Source of the DNA: an uncultured Bacilli bacterium
GTDB lineage: Bacteria > Bacillota_I > Bacilli_A > RF39 > UBA660
Length of the DNA stretch: 59,233 nucleotides
Assembly: GCA_934130005.1 (NCBI GenBank)
Contig: CAKOXD010000009.1
Span: 1-59,233 of the forward strand
Reading direction: 5' to 3'
Below, one piece after another: positions 26,743-36,720 of this stretch (position 1 is the stretch's first letter; each line of letters starts with the position of its first letter). The notes under the pieces are model-generated. The model ran no database searches. It worked only from the letters and a program-made list of their open reading frames with translations, and was not told where the DNA came from. The position numbers were made by a program, and so were the translations under genes.

Positions 26743-29700
26743 AGTTTCGGTATCTATTTGTGAAATTTCCATAGATTTTAAATATTCTTTTAAAGCTTGA
26801 ACCATTTTTTGATATCCTGCTTCACTCATATTGTTTGTAACAAAATTATCATGTGCATATAGTCCTCTTCTTTCGGCTAAGTGATTATCGCCAAAATCCC
26901 ATATTTGATAAGTAGATTGGAATTCTGAAAAACTTTTTCCATCAGCAGCCTCAACAAAACTTTTAGCAGCATCAGTAAATGAACCACCATTTTGAAGAAT
27001 CCAATTTTCAATTCCAACACCACCTAAACCACCTTGAGGTATTTCTCCACGATTAGGCTTATATGCTTCAGCTTTTTTAAGAATTTGTTTTGCTAGTAAT
27101 ATATTAGCAACAACATATTTATATTTTTCAGGATCATTTCTGTGAATAGTAGCAAGTCTATCTTGTAATGCCATATCAGTAGAATATGATACTTTATCTG
27201 TTTTTTCAGTAAATGTAATATCAATATCTACATTCATATCTGTATCTATTTGAACATTCTTTAATCTAAAGTCTCCAGTTCCAGTTAATTCAGAAGAATT
27301 TTCGCAACCAAGATTTCTTAATATAGTTTGCTTTAGTTCATTTAATCTCGCAGGATTTGATAATATGGTTTTATCTAATCTCATCATAAAATCAAAATCT
27401 CCATCACCAGGTTTATTTGTTCCTCTTCCTGTTGAACCGGTATCAATCAATTCTACAAATCCCTCAGTTAAATCTCCATCAATATTAGTTTTTAGATGTA
27501 ATCCTAATTCTTCAAGAGAATTTTTGATAACACTATTGATTTTTTCTCTTTTAGCTTGAACTTCATAATTGCTTTGTTCTATTTGCTGTGCAAAGTATTC
27601 TGTTTCTTCTGTAATTAGATTTTCAGAGAAGGTATAATTATTCTCATTAAAATATGATAAACCACTCATTTTAGTTCTTAATTCATCATAATTTTTTGGA
27701 GTAAATACAATTTTTCCTTCTTTATTAGCTACAGGAATATAGAAGCCATTCATAGCAATTTCTAATCCTACACGAGGATCATAATGCTCCATAACAATAT
27801 AATTTATTTCACTAGAAGCAAATCCTGTTCTAATTCCATAATGTCCTTGTCCTAAAACACCTGTATAGAATACTTCCATTTTAGACATATCTCTTTTTGC
27901 TTCCAATATTTCATTACTTGTTCTTGTAGTTATAAATCTATCATCATTTTTAAGCACAAACCATATAGGCCCATAACTTGAAGCAGCAGTTGTATCCATT
28001 TTTTCACTTATTGTTCCATCTGAATTCATTATCATTGAAATATCAGTATCAAGTGGAGTAGCATCACTACCAGCACTTGATCCCAAATACTCTTTTGAAA
28101 CACTACCATTTTGTAAAATATTTCTTAAATATGTAATACCGCCAATTCCTTTTATAAAATCTCCTTGTTCTAATATCATATCTGAACTTGATGCATTTCT
28201 ATTTCGTGAATCAGCAGTACTAACTTTTCTTTTAATATATTCTTTCGCTTGTTCTAATGTGTCAATACCAGTAAATCCGCAAAACATTCTAATAACTCTA
28301 TCAGCTAAATTATAATCTAACGTACCATCAGGAGATAATTTCTTTGAAAGTTCTAAAATATCTGTTAAAACATATCCAGTAGATTTGAATGTTTCATTAC
28401 TCTTTTTAGATTTCATCGTATTATTATATAAAGTTGCTAAATGACTACAGAAAGTGGTTAACTCTTTCATTTCGGCTTCCCCAAGTGAATCAAATTGGAT
28501 TTGACCTAATTTTATACTTTCATATAAATTTGAACCAAATTCTATGTTTTTTAAATATGCATTAACAGATCTATTATTTGAACCAAATGAGGATTTAATT
28601 AAATCAGAGAATACAGTCACTTTTTTGCTCATTGTTGATGATTTTTTTAATATTGGTGATACCATTGAACCTTCAAAATTAAATCCTTGAAAATCAGGGT
28701 GTAATATTTCAAAACAAGAATATATTTTTCCGACAGTAGGAATATTATTTCTAATAAACACATCTTCGATTTTACTTAAATTTTCTAAGGGATTATTTGA
28801 CTTCAATATTTGAGTAGCAAGTTCTTTTCTAAATGTAAATATTTCACTTGAATTTGATAACGAAAGTCTTGATAAAACTTCTGAAACGTATTCTATTTTT
28901 TCCACATCAATATTAGTTCCAAATTCCATGACATATTCTTTAAACGCTTCTTGAAGTTCTACATCTTGTATTTTAGAATATGCTGATATAACCTTCATAC
29001 GATTGTAGTTTCCAGTTTTAAAATTTTCAGAATCATTAAATAGTGGAATAATCCAAGACATATTTTCCGAAAAAGCACATGCTATGTTCGTATTTTCAAA
29101 TATATTTAATAATTCAGGATTATCATTAAAATCTTTTAATGTAAATGCTCTATTATAGAATTTATCTTTTATTTCTTGTGGCACATTTGCTCCTAAGAAT
29201 AAAGTTGGATTATTATTTTTGAAATGACTAGGAATATTCTCATCATATTTCATATTTCCATCAATAATATTTTGTAATATCGTTTTATCAAGTGCATCAA
29301 GAAATCCATCCTGTGTGAACTCTGGATCATATAAGAAGTTTTTAAGGTTATTTGCCTCATAAACTTGTTCAACATATTTTCCATATATAAGCATTACATC
29401 TAAAGCATCTGATTCACCAAAAGTTTCTTTAAGTGCATTAACAAAACTAATTTGATGATATCTAGTTATACGACCTAAAGGTGAAGATGCAACTATACTA
29501 TTTGATAAATTTTTAGACATTATATTAACAGGCATATATTTAAATAAGCATTCTAAATCAACATCATTTAAATAATTTCTATAAGCTGGATTTGATAAAA
29601 TAAATTCTGAAGTAATAGTTCTACCATAAAAGGCTTCTTGCAATTCTTGAGGCGCATTTTTATCTAAAAACATAGATGGATAATTTTCGATTAATTTCTT

Positions 29701-31386
29701 AGGAATATGCATAGGATAAGTCAATCCTTTTTCAATAATAATTTTCCTTAAAGTTTCATGAATTCTGCTTTGAATTTGGTCTATGTCATCATTAATTGAA
29801 AACTTTATCTCATATTGATCATATTGATAGCGATTTGACATTCTTCCATCGAAGACAATATCTAGAACATCACTATATTCAGTAATAAAATTCATAACTC
29901 CATTGAAGTCAGTTTTATTACCTAGGAATTTATAAATATTCTCAAATCCATCTAATGCATTACTACCTTTGACTTGTATTTCTCTCTTTTTTAAACATGA
30001 ACTCAAATCTTTTCCATTTAAGAATTGAATATATTCTGGATGTTCTAATAATAATTGAGGAGTAATAGATTTTGTATAAAACATTTTTTGTAATTCTTCA
30101 GGTGCTTCTTCTGAAATAAACAACTCCGCATTTCTAACTCTGAATTCCCCTGTCATATCTCTATAATCTGGAGCTTTATCAACATAATTCGAATCACTAG
30201 GCCCATATATTATCATTCTTTTCATTGCTTCATAGAATTCATCTTTAGTATATGGTCTATCAATATAATTACCATTTTCATCTATATTCTTTTTTGTGTG
30301 AATTGTTTTATTAGAATCATGCTCATTTCCTGAATAATGAAAATACATATCATACATTAATTTTAACATTTCACAATTATTTTTTGTAAAGAAATGGCCA
30401 CATTCGTTATCAAAATCGACAATATTTTTTAATCCATATGTACCAACAAATGATAAAACACCGTAATTCAATAACTCTGAAAATGGAATTGACATATTAA
30501 AAACATAGTCTTGAGGCAAAGATTTTAATTCTTCTATTACATGTGTTGCTCCATATTGATTAAATTCTTTTAAATATTCTTCCATTGATGAATACTTAAA
30601 TATTTCTTTATATTGTTCATCTGTTAGCTCAATAGGTGGTCTATAATCTCTATATTTTCTTTTTGTATTGCTTAATATATCGTCAGTAAATTGTTTTAAA
30701 TAATTATTTCTTTCCTCTACAGAAGTGATATTAGAAATAGTATCAATAAATGTATATATATCATTATTTTCTACTATTAAAGACACTAATGTACCATAAT
30801 TATTCATAAATTCTTTTAATGAACTATCTGTAATATTATTTTTATTATTCTCATCATTTAATAAACAATAGCTTAAATCTTTGTCTTTAAATAATTTCCA
30901 ATTACTAACAATATCCTTTAAACTGACTTTACCATCATTAAAGTAGCTTTTCATTTTTCTTAATCTGCTTTCACTATCATAGTTTTCAATTGCAGGTATT
31001 TCAAACAATCTATCAGAATATATTTCAGCCATTTTTGGTGAATAATCACTTGGCTTTATTTTATCTTTTACAATTTCATACAAAGCTTGATTAATATCTT
31101 CTATTTGTGAATCAATAGACATTAATATATCTCTAAAACTTATGTCATTATCACGAATTATTTTATTAATTAATTTCCAATCTAATTCTTTGCATCTATC
31201 AATACCAAACTTTTCTATAATTCTTCTATCAGACTCTCTAATGCAAGAAGTTGGTATTTTATCATCTAATTGATACTCAATATATTCATTAAAAGAAAGA
31301 GTACAATTATATACTTTGTTTAAAATATGTTTTGGAACTTTTAATCTTTTCCCAAATATTTGTCTTCTTTGATATTTATAATCCAT
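26731..31386 (-). CDS. 1551-aa island protein with nucleotidyltransferase/PAP-OAS1-like C-terminus
   Basis: The sole large gene of the tRNA-Cys island. Around residues 1310-1340 it has GSTGRGTNKPGDGDFDF, an NTase motif of the pol-beta fold (GS, then D-x-D), and DVDIDITF about 60 residues on gives a third Asp. Then 'PQGGLGGVGIENWILQNGGSF' resembles the PAP/OAS1 core of archaeal CCA-adding enzymes and CD-NTases. Residues about 415-775 hold three ~48-aa repeats of the form P-x-E-L/I-x-x-x-FY with a following N/H-P-E/A-Y. Another conserved-looking part is 'HYGIRTGFASSEINYIV' (about 1180). No signal peptide. RBS GGTGAT. Its reaction is unknown; defence or RNA modification is inference. Confidence 0.7.
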   Translation of the reverse strand: MDYKYQRRQIFGKRLKVPKHILNKVYNCTLSFNEYIEYQLDDKIPTSCIRESDRRIIEKFGIDRCKELDWKLINKIIRDNDISFRDILMSIDSQIEDINQALYEIVKDKIKPSDYSPKMAEIYSDRLFEIPAIENYDSESRLRKMKSYFNDGKVSLKDIVSNWKLFKDKDLSYCLLNDENNKNNITDSSLKEFMNNYGTLVSLIVENNDIYTFIDTISNITSVEERNNYLKQFTDDILSNTKRKYRDYRPPIELTDEQYKEIFKYSSMEEYLKEFNQYGATHVIEELKSLPQDYVFNMSIPFSELLNYGVLSFVGTYGLKNIVDFDNECGHFFTKNNCEMLKLMYDMYFHYSGNEHDSNKTIHTKKNIDENGNYIDRPYTKDEFYEAMKRMIIYGPSDSNYVDKAPDYRDMTGEFRVRNAELFISEEAPEELQKMFYTKSITPQLLLEHPEYIQFLNGKDLSSCLKKREIQVKGSNALDGFENIYKFLGNKTDFNGVMNFITEYSDVLDIVFDGRMSNRYQYDQYEIKFSINDDIDQIQSRIHETLRKIIIEKGLTYPMHIPKKLIENYPSMFLDKNAPQELQEAFYGRTITSEFILSNPAYRNYLNDVDLECLFKYMPVNIMSKNLSNSIVASSPLGRITRYHQISFVNALKETFGESDALDVMLIYGKYVEQVYEANNLKNFLYDPEFTQDGFLDALDKTILQNIIDGNMKYDENIPSHFKNNNPTLFLGANVPQEIKDKFYNRAFTLKDFNDNPELLNIFENTNIACAFSENMSWIIPLFNDSENFKTGNYNRMKVISAYSKIQDVELQEAFKEYVMEFGTNIDVEKIEYVSEVLSRLSLSNSSEIFTFRKELATQILKSNNPLENLSKIEDVFIRNNIPTVGKIYSCFEILHPDFQGFNFEGSMVSPILKKSSTMSKKVTVFSDLIKSSFGSNNRSVNAYLKNIEFGSNLYESIKLGQIQFDSLGEAEMKELTTFCSHLATLYNNTMKSKKSNETFKSTGYVLTDILELSKKLSPDGTLDYNLADRVIRMFCGFTGIDTLEQAKEYIKRKVSTADSRNRNASSSDMILEQGDFIKGIGGITYLRNILQNGSVSKEYLGSSAGSDATPLDTDISMIMNSDGTISEKMDTTAASSYGPIWFVLKNDDRFITTRTSNEILEAKRDMSKMEVFYTGVLGQGHYGIRTGFASSEINYIVMEHYDPRVGLEIAMNGFYIPVANKEGKIVFTPKNYDELRTKMSGLSYFNENNYTFSENLITEETEYFAQQIEQSNYEVQAKREKINSVIKNSLEELGLHLKTNIDGDLTEGFVELIDTGSTGRGTNKPGDGDFDFMMRLDKTILSNPARLNELKQTILRNLGCENSSELTGTGDFRLKNVQIDTDMNVDIDITFTEKTDKVSYSTDMALQDRLATIHRNDPEKYKYVVANILLAKQILKKAEAYKPNRGEIPQGGLGGVGIENWILQNGGSFTDAAKSFVEAADGKSFSEFQSTYQIWDFGDNHLAERRGLYAHDNFVTNNMSEAGYQKMVQALKEYLKSMEISQIDTETIKR

Positions 31387-31439
31387 CTATTATCACCTAT
31401 AATACCATTTTATCATATAATTCGACCAATTTAGCACAA

Positions 31440-31566
31440 TTAATAAAAATTTAAATAAAAAGTATTTGTATTTAAATAGAATTGTGGTAAGGTGTATATA
31501 GAAATCGATACAAATTGTGTTGATTCCTAATTGTGATAGTTAAGTTGTAAATAACTTAACCAATCG
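31440..31566. other. Right edge of the tRNA-Cys island
   Basis: AT-rich, no gene. A hairpin GTTAAGTTG/AATAACTTAAC ends just before CAATCG and the second CTCCAGAAGCG repeat. It takes the place of the tRNA T-arm there, so this is the element end joined to an attachment core rather than a tRNA. Confidence 0.5.
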
Positions 31567-31857
31567 CTCCAGAAGCGAATCTGTTCGAACTTTTGATAAA
31601 TGAATCAATCTTATGATTGGTTCTTTTTTGTAATAAAACACCAATCAAGAAAGGTTGGTATTTTTAAATGATTAATGTTATTAAAGAAGAAATTGAAGAA
31701 TCATTAAAACATAGAATTTTAATTATATGTGATTTTTGTAAAACTACCACAACTATTACAAATGGTAGTATAAGAAAAATTGCTAAAACTAATTTAACTT
31801 ATATTGAACCTCATATAATTTATATTAATAATAATTTGTTTCTTGCTTTTAATTATT
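31567..31857 (+). repeat. Attachment-type direct repeat, copy 2
   Basis: Same sequence as 25994-26293 with a handful of substitutions and one instead of two TGTTCGAAC units (nine bases shorter). It is not preceded by a tRNA. It marks the distal end of the 5.57 kb unit. Confidence 0.8.
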
Positions 31858-32048
31858 TAAATGAAATATATGTTCAAAATTTAAGTAAGAAAATAAAAAA
31901 TGGCAACTTAATTGTTGTTATTTTCATTATAAAAAAAATCATCTTTAATATTTGGATAACTCAGATGATAATTTATTTTTTATTTCAATATAATATGGTC
32001 ATATTCATCTTTATTTTTAGAATTATAATTTTTCATAAAGTCTTTTAA
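31668..32048 (+). pseudogene. Family A small gene, copy 2, with altered 3' end
   Basis: The first ~60 residues match the copy at 26104 almost exactly. After 'LFLAFNY' the match fades, and after about residue 75 the frame runs on into AT-rich sequence and the 3' end of the convergent gene. The 126-aa frame is therefore probably a truncated copy with a random extension. The start and hairpin-held GGTG are as in copy 1. It shows that the repeat unit includes this gene. Confidence 0.5.
31928..31974 (-). terminator. Terminator of the gene at 31980
   Basis: Stem ATCATCT/AGATGAT with a loop of about 17 bases and eight T on the minus strand. Confidence 0.6.
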
Positions 32049-33176
32049 TTTTTCCATTGAATAATTAGTCTGATTTTTTTCTAACATATTTGGAACATCT
32101 AATCCTTTCGCTTGGCAACTACTTTCTTTTCTTAATCTTTGTTCACAAACATATTTAATATAGTTATCTAATATATCAAATTTTACTTGTTTTTCTTTTG
32201 GAATTTCCATTTTATATTTATCATACATATATTTCATAATTGAAAAAACATCAGTTTTTCCATTTACATTTAATCTTCTAATTCTACTTGGTTCTATTGT
32301 TATATTTTTACCTGGTATAGTTTGCATATTCCATTTATCAACAATAGGTGAAGAAAAATCACTATAAGACCCATATTGAGTAGCAGTTAATGGATTTATT
32401 CCATATTTAGTTTTTTTTGCTTTTTCTATTGCCTCTTGTTTTTTTATGTCAACTTGACTATATATAAAATCTTCATTTTCTTTTAAATTGAGTATAAAGT
32501 AATCACTATTTATCATTTCATTATACTGATAATCATATAATCTTTTTAACATTAATGGATTTTCTAAATACTTTTTATTCTTAAAATAATCTATCCAATA
32601 ACACCATTTTTTTCTTTCTTCTTCTGTTATTTGACCTGTTTTAAATCTTTTATTAGTTGATTCTATTTCTTCTTGTGTTGTTCCATTAAATTGTGGATTA
32701 TTTTGTCTATTTAATCTCCATTTTAACCAAACATCCCACAATTCTAAAACTCCTTCAACACCTTTTGAGAAAAAAATACTTGCTTCTGGATCTATTCCTT
32801 TTGAATTTTCACCAATTACTGGTTTCATACCTTCTTTATCATATGATTCTAAATATTTTTTCCAACTATAATGAAAGAAAAGTTGTTCCATTTGATTATA
32901 ACTTAGGAGTGCTAAATTTAAATTTAAAATAGAAGTATTAATATATTTATTATTGTTAAATTTTTGTTGCATGGATTCTAAATAACTTTGTTGTTTTTGT
33001 TCTCTTTTGATTATTTTACTAGATAATTCATCAATTTTTTGTTTTAACGTAGACAAACTATCATTATCACTTTTAAAACATTGAATTGCTTGTTGAATTA
33101 ATTCTTCTGTAAAAAAATTAGGATTATTTCTAGCAATATTTCTAATGTATTCTTCTATATATTCATCTCTACTCAT
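31980..33176 (-). CDS. Hypothetical protein, 398 aa
   Basis: Not recognised. Residues 30-85 form a Gln/Lys-rich coiled coil. The rest is helical with many aromatic residues; 'RFKTGQITEEERKKWCYWIDYF' and 'VCEQRLRKESSCQAKG' contain the few Cys. No membrane segment or signal peptide. It lies next to the distal attachment repeat and ends with its own terminator, so it may be cargo of a neighbouring element. A cytoplasmic structural or nucleic-acid-binding role is only a guess. Confidence 0.6.
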   Translation of the reverse strand: MSRDEYIEEYIRNIARNNPNFFTEELIQQAIQCFKSDNDSLSTLKQKIDELSSKIIKREQKQQSYLESMQQKFNNNKYINTSILNLNLALLSYNQMEQLFFHYSWKKYLESYDKEGMKPVIGENSKGIDPEASIFFSKGVEGVLELWDVWLKWRLNRQNNPQFNGTTQEEIESTNKRFKTGQITEEERKKWCYWIDYFKNKKYLENPLMLKRLYDYQYNEMINSDYFILNLKENEDFIYSQVDIKKQEAIEKAKKTKYGINPLTATQYGSYSDFSSPIVDKWNMQTIPGKNITIEPSRIRRLNVNGKTDVFSIMKYMYDKYKMEIPKEKQVKFDILDNYIKYVCEQRLRKESSCQAKGLDVPNMLEKNQTNYSMEKLKDFMKNYNSKNKDEYDHIILK

Positions 33177-33265
33177 AATATCACCACTTATATTAAGGCT
33201 TATTCTATATAAATATTATATCATTAAATTATTGTATTTTTATAAAATATATTAAATTTAATAAA

Positions 33266-33300
33266 AAAAATACTCAATTAGAATGCCGAGTACTTTTCAA
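33266..33300 (-). terminator. Terminator after the membrane protein pair
   Basis: Stem AAGTACTC/GAGTATT followed by T8 on the minus strand. Confidence 0.55.
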
Positions 33301-33319
33301 AAATTTAAGTTCATTATAA

Positions 33320-33712
33320 TTAATAATCTACTTTATCACATATATGAGAATAGTCATACTTAAATGAATCATTTATTTTTTTTACAATTATATAACCAAC
33401 ACATTGATCTTGTTCTTTATTAATAGGTACTTCTCCAAATATTAATGTATCATTACCATTTGTTATTGGTTTAAGTAAATCACTCATTTCTAATATTGCT
33501 TCATTTCCATTGAATTTAAATAAAGATGGATCTATATTATAAATATCATTTAAAGTTGAATCTAAATAGGAAAAATCATATTCATTTTTTTTATTTATTT
33601 GATAATCATTATATAAATTTATAATTAAATAATTTATAAAAATCAAAATTATAAATCCTATTATATAATAAAATATATATTTATTAAGGTGTAATTTAAA
33701 CACGATTTCCAC
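33320..33712 (-). CDS. Small membrane-anchored protein
   Basis: 130 aa with one N-terminal membrane helix (about 13-33) and an outside domain of about 95 residues containing two Cys. No known motif. It overlaps the upstream membrane protein gene by 17 bases, so the two are coupled. With the ABC exporter gene just upstream, all three read in the same direction; a secreted-substrate or accessory role for that exporter is possible but not shown. Confidence 0.6.
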   Translation of the reverse strand: MEIVFKLHLNKYIFYYIIGFIILIFINYLIINLYNDYQINKKNEYDFSYLDSTLNDIYNIDPSLFKFNGNEAILEMSDLLKPITNGNDTLIFGEVPINKEQDQCVGYIIVKKINDSFKYDYSHICDKVDY

Positions 33713-34256
33713 CTCCTACTACAACGTTAAAACTGATATGTGTATTTATATTAATAAATATTCCATCTTTTCTTTTCGAATAAATATGAATATAATATCT
33801 ACCCTTTTCATTAATGATATTGCTTAGATCATTGATATAAGGGCCATCATACAAAGTTTTATTCATTCTAGTAATTTTAAGTTTTACATTTGAGTTGTTA
33901 ACTTTTTTATAATTATAGTTATCACTTTTTAACCATCCTGTTGTATCTTGTTTTCTATTACCACTTTTATAATACACTTCATATTCATTAACTATTAAAT
34001 TTATATTATCATCCAATTCAATTTCATTAACTCTATTTTCAACTGAATTATAACCACCTGTTCCAGCTTTAATTAATAATCCATTATTATATTTTTCATT
34101 ATAAAAACAATTCATTTCTATTCCATTTAATTTTACTTCAAAAAGATTTTTATCATAATTACTAAATTGTAATTTAAAAAAAGAAAATAAGAATATAAAT
34201 TCTATAAGTAGTATTATTGATGTTACTTTTATCGGTTTAAGTATTTCATTATTCAT
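33696..34256 (-). CDS. Membrane-anchored protein, 186 aa
   Basis: One N-terminal membrane helix (about 10-30), then a beta-rich outside domain of about 150 residues ('EVKLNGIEMNCFYNEKYNNGLLIKAG', cut short here). It ends in VVVGGGNRV. No enzyme motif is visible. RBS AAGGAG is near the ATG. It is followed by the overlapping 130-aa gene and preceded, after a 48-base gap, by the ABC transporter. Confidence 0.6.
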   Translation of the reverse strand: MNNEILKPIKVTSIILLIEFIFLFSFFKLQFSNYDKNLFEVKLNGIEMNCFYNEKYNNGLLIKAGTGGYNSVENRVNEIELDDNINLIVNEYEVYYKSGNRKQDTTGWLKSDNYNYKKVNNSNVKLKITRMNKTLYDGPYINDLSNIINEKGRYYIHIYSKRKDGIFININTHISFNVVVGGGNRV

Positions 34257-34304
34257 AGTATTACTCCTTAATAGTTACAATAAAATTTTAATTTCTAACA
34301 TATA

Positions 34305-36041
34305 TTAGTTATCACTTTTAAAATCTTTATTATATAAATTCTTATAAAAATCACATTTTTCTAATAATTCTTTATGTGAACCACTATCTATTATTTTTCC
34401 ATTATCTACTACAAAGATTTTATCTGAATCAATAATTGTAGATAGTCTATGTGCTACAATTAATATTGTATATTCGCCTTTTAAATTATTAATTGCCTTT
34501 TTTATTTTATTTTGAGTTTCATTATCTAATGCGCTTGTCGCTTCATCAAATAAAATTATTTCAGTTTTATTTATTAGTGCTCTTGCGATTGCTATTCTTT
34601 GTTTTTGGCCTCCTGATAAAATTACTCCATTTTCACCAACCATAGTATCATATTTATCAGGTAATGACATAATATAATCATCAATACATGCTAATTTACA
34701 AGCTTCTCTTATTTCTTTCATTGTTGCATTTTCTTTTGCAAGTAATAAATTATCTTTTATTGAAAAATTAAAAATATAAGGATTTTGTGTAATAATTGAC
34801 ATATTATTTCTTATAGTATTACAAGTTAAATCATTAATATTATAATTATCTAATAATATTTTTCCTTTCTTTACATCATATAATTTAGCAATTAAACTAA
34901 GTATTGTTGTTTTACCTACTCCACTTTTTCCAACGAATGCAACTTTTTCATTAGGTTTTACTTCAAAATTCATATTTTCTAATATTTTTGTTTTAGAATA
35001 AGCAAAATCAACATTTTGAAATTTAATATTTCCTTCTAATTTTGGTATTTCTATTTTTCCAAATTTTTCTTTTTTAAATTTATCATTTTCTATTACTTCA
35101 TAAACTCTATCTGCAGCAACTGTGAATTTTTTATTATATTCTACTATTTGAACTATTCCTGTTAATAGGTTCTTTATTTTTGATTGATAATTATAAATTA
35201 TTACAAATACTGGAATAGTTAATAATGATTTATTGTATAAATAACATCCTATAATTATTAATCCTAAGTCTGATATTGCTCTTATATTATTTTCTAGATA
35301 ATTATAAAATCTTCTTATATTCATAATATGTACTTGTTCTTTAACTGTTTCTTCTATTTTATCTGTTGTTTGTTTTAATATTGTTTTACTAGCATTTAGT
35401 ACTTTAATATCTCTTATTCCTCTAACAAGTTCACTAGTTAATCCTGTTTTATTTTCTTGCATTACTCTTAATTTTTTTTGAACTTCATATTGTTTTGATA
35501 AGCTTTTTTTATTTACAAAATATATAACAACTGATGTAATTAAAGCATATATAAACATATATTTATTTAATACTAAAACTGTTATTAAAACTCCTACATT
35601 TGTTATTATATATGATAGCCAATATGCATATTCCATAAAAAGGCCTGCTATATCTTGAGTATCTTTATTTAGTCTATCAATAAATAGGCCAGATGAATTT
35701 TTATCTATTTCCTCTATTTCTAATTTAAGTATTTCGCTAGCTATAGATTTTTGAATACCAATTAATGTTTTATAATATATTTTTTGATAAAAAAATCCTT
35801 TAAAAAACACCATTATATAAAGTATTAATTCTACTACTAAAACTGATATAGCCGCTAATAATAGTTGGCTAATAATACCATCAGTAATATTCAAAATGAC
35901 TTTAGCAGATAATAATGGTATTATTGCACTTATAATTGCTTCTGTAATACTTACTAAAGCATAAGCTAATAAATTAAATTTAGCTAATTTAATATATTTC
36001 CATGTTCTTTTAATATTTGTTTTAAAATTTCTTTCTTTCAT
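34305..36041 (-). CDS. ABC exporter, fused permease-ATPase
   Basis: 578-aa half-transporter of the MsbA/LmrA type. Six membrane helices lie in residues 20-310. The ATPase half (335-570) is complete: Walker A GKSGVGKT, Q-loop 'SIITQNPYIF', signature LSGGQKQR, Walker B IILFDEATSALD and H-loop VAHRLSTI. It works as a dimer exporting a peptide, lipid or drug; the substrate is unknown. The partial ABC gene at 53243 is related (same 'DDYIMSLPDKYDT' versus 'HDFIMSLPDGYNT') but not a copy. Confidence 0.9.
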   Translation of the reverse strand: MKERNFKTNIKRTWKYIKLAKFNLLAYALVSITEAIISAIIPLLSAKVILNITDGIISQLLLAAISVLVVELILYIMVFFKGFFYQKIYYKTLIGIQKSIASEILKLEIEEIDKNSSGLFIDRLNKDTQDIAGLFMEYAYWLSYIITNVGVLITVLVLNKYMFIYALITSVVIYFVNKKSLSKQYEVQKKLRVMQENKTGLTSELVRGIRDIKVLNASKTILKQTTDKIEETVKEQVHIMNIRRFYNYLENNIRAISDLGLIIIGCYLYNKSLLTIPVFVIIYNYQSKIKNLLTGIVQIVEYNKKFTVAADRVYEVIENDKFKKEKFGKIEIPKLEGNIKFQNVDFAYSKTKILENMNFEVKPNEKVAFVGKSGVGKTTILSLIAKLYDVKKGKILLDNYNINDLTCNTIRNNMSIITQNPYIFNFSIKDNLLLAKENATMKEIREACKLACIDDYIMSLPDKYDTMVGENGVILSGGQKQRIAIARALINKTEIILFDEATSALDNETQNKIKKAINNLKGEYTILIVAHRLSTIIDSDKIFVVDNGKIIDSGSHKELLEKCDFYKNLYNKDFKSDN

Positions 36042-36053
36042 ACTAAAAACTCC

Positions 36054-36710
36054 CTATATACTATTTATTATGTAATACTTACATTCTTTATATTTTCTTC
36101 CATTATTAGAATATATTTCTGTATCTTTCCATAAGAATTTATATTCTTTATCTTTTAAATCAATTATGTATTTATTATAACCAGTTGGTTTTAAGATTTT
36201 TCCTCTTAATATTTCTTTATCTCCTCTAAAATATTTATATATATCAATATCTTTATTACCTAAATGATTTCCCATATAAAAAGGTCTTCCTTTTCCTCTT
36301 TTATTTACCAGCACTATAGAATAAGTTTTATTAAATTTATTTGTATCTTTTAACTGTTGAATAAATTTAATATCTTTTATAAAGTCAAACATTTCTTCTG
36401 GATATCTTCCATTCAATGGATATTTTAATTCAATAGCAAATCTATTATAGTTATTATATATAGATATATCTATTTCTTTTTTTATAAGTTTATAATTTAT
36501 GTCAAAATATTTAGTATTTCTTTCAAATTCTATTTTATATTCTTTATAATCGGTCGTATTATCTATAAATTTATTTCTTAAAAAGAAACCTAATTCATGT
36601 TGAAAACTAAATTCATTATATATTTCGTATTCATTTATTAGAGTATATCTAAAAAATTCTTCTATTAATTTTTCAAAGTTTTGTTTTAAGAAGTATTCTT
36701 CAACCTTCAT
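36054..36710 (-). CDS. PD-(D/E)XK nuclease-like protein
   Basis: 218 aa. 'FQHELGFFLRN' (about 34-44), 'KEIDISIYNN' (about 77-86) and 'FAIELKYPLNG' (about 91-101) give the E, D and E-x-K pattern of the PD-(D/E)XK fold found in restriction-like enzymes. The second half is basic and aromatic. The gene lies 10 bases after the HD hydrolase gene's start side and 12 bases before the ABC gene, in one direction. A DNA-cleaving or defence role is inference from the motif and the setting. Confidence 0.55.
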   Translation of the reverse strand: MKVEEYFLKQNFEKLIEEFFRYTLINEYEIYNEFSFQHELGFFLRNKFIDNTTDYKEYKIEFERNTKYFDINYKLIKKEIDISIYNNYNRFAIELKYPLNGRYPEEMFDFIKDIKFIQQLKDTNKFNKTYSIVLVNKRGKGRPFYMGNHLGNKDIDIYKYFRGDKEILRGKILKPTGYNKYIIDLKDKEYKFLWKDTEIYSNNGRKYKECKYYIINSI

Positions 36711-36720
36711 ACTTCACCTT

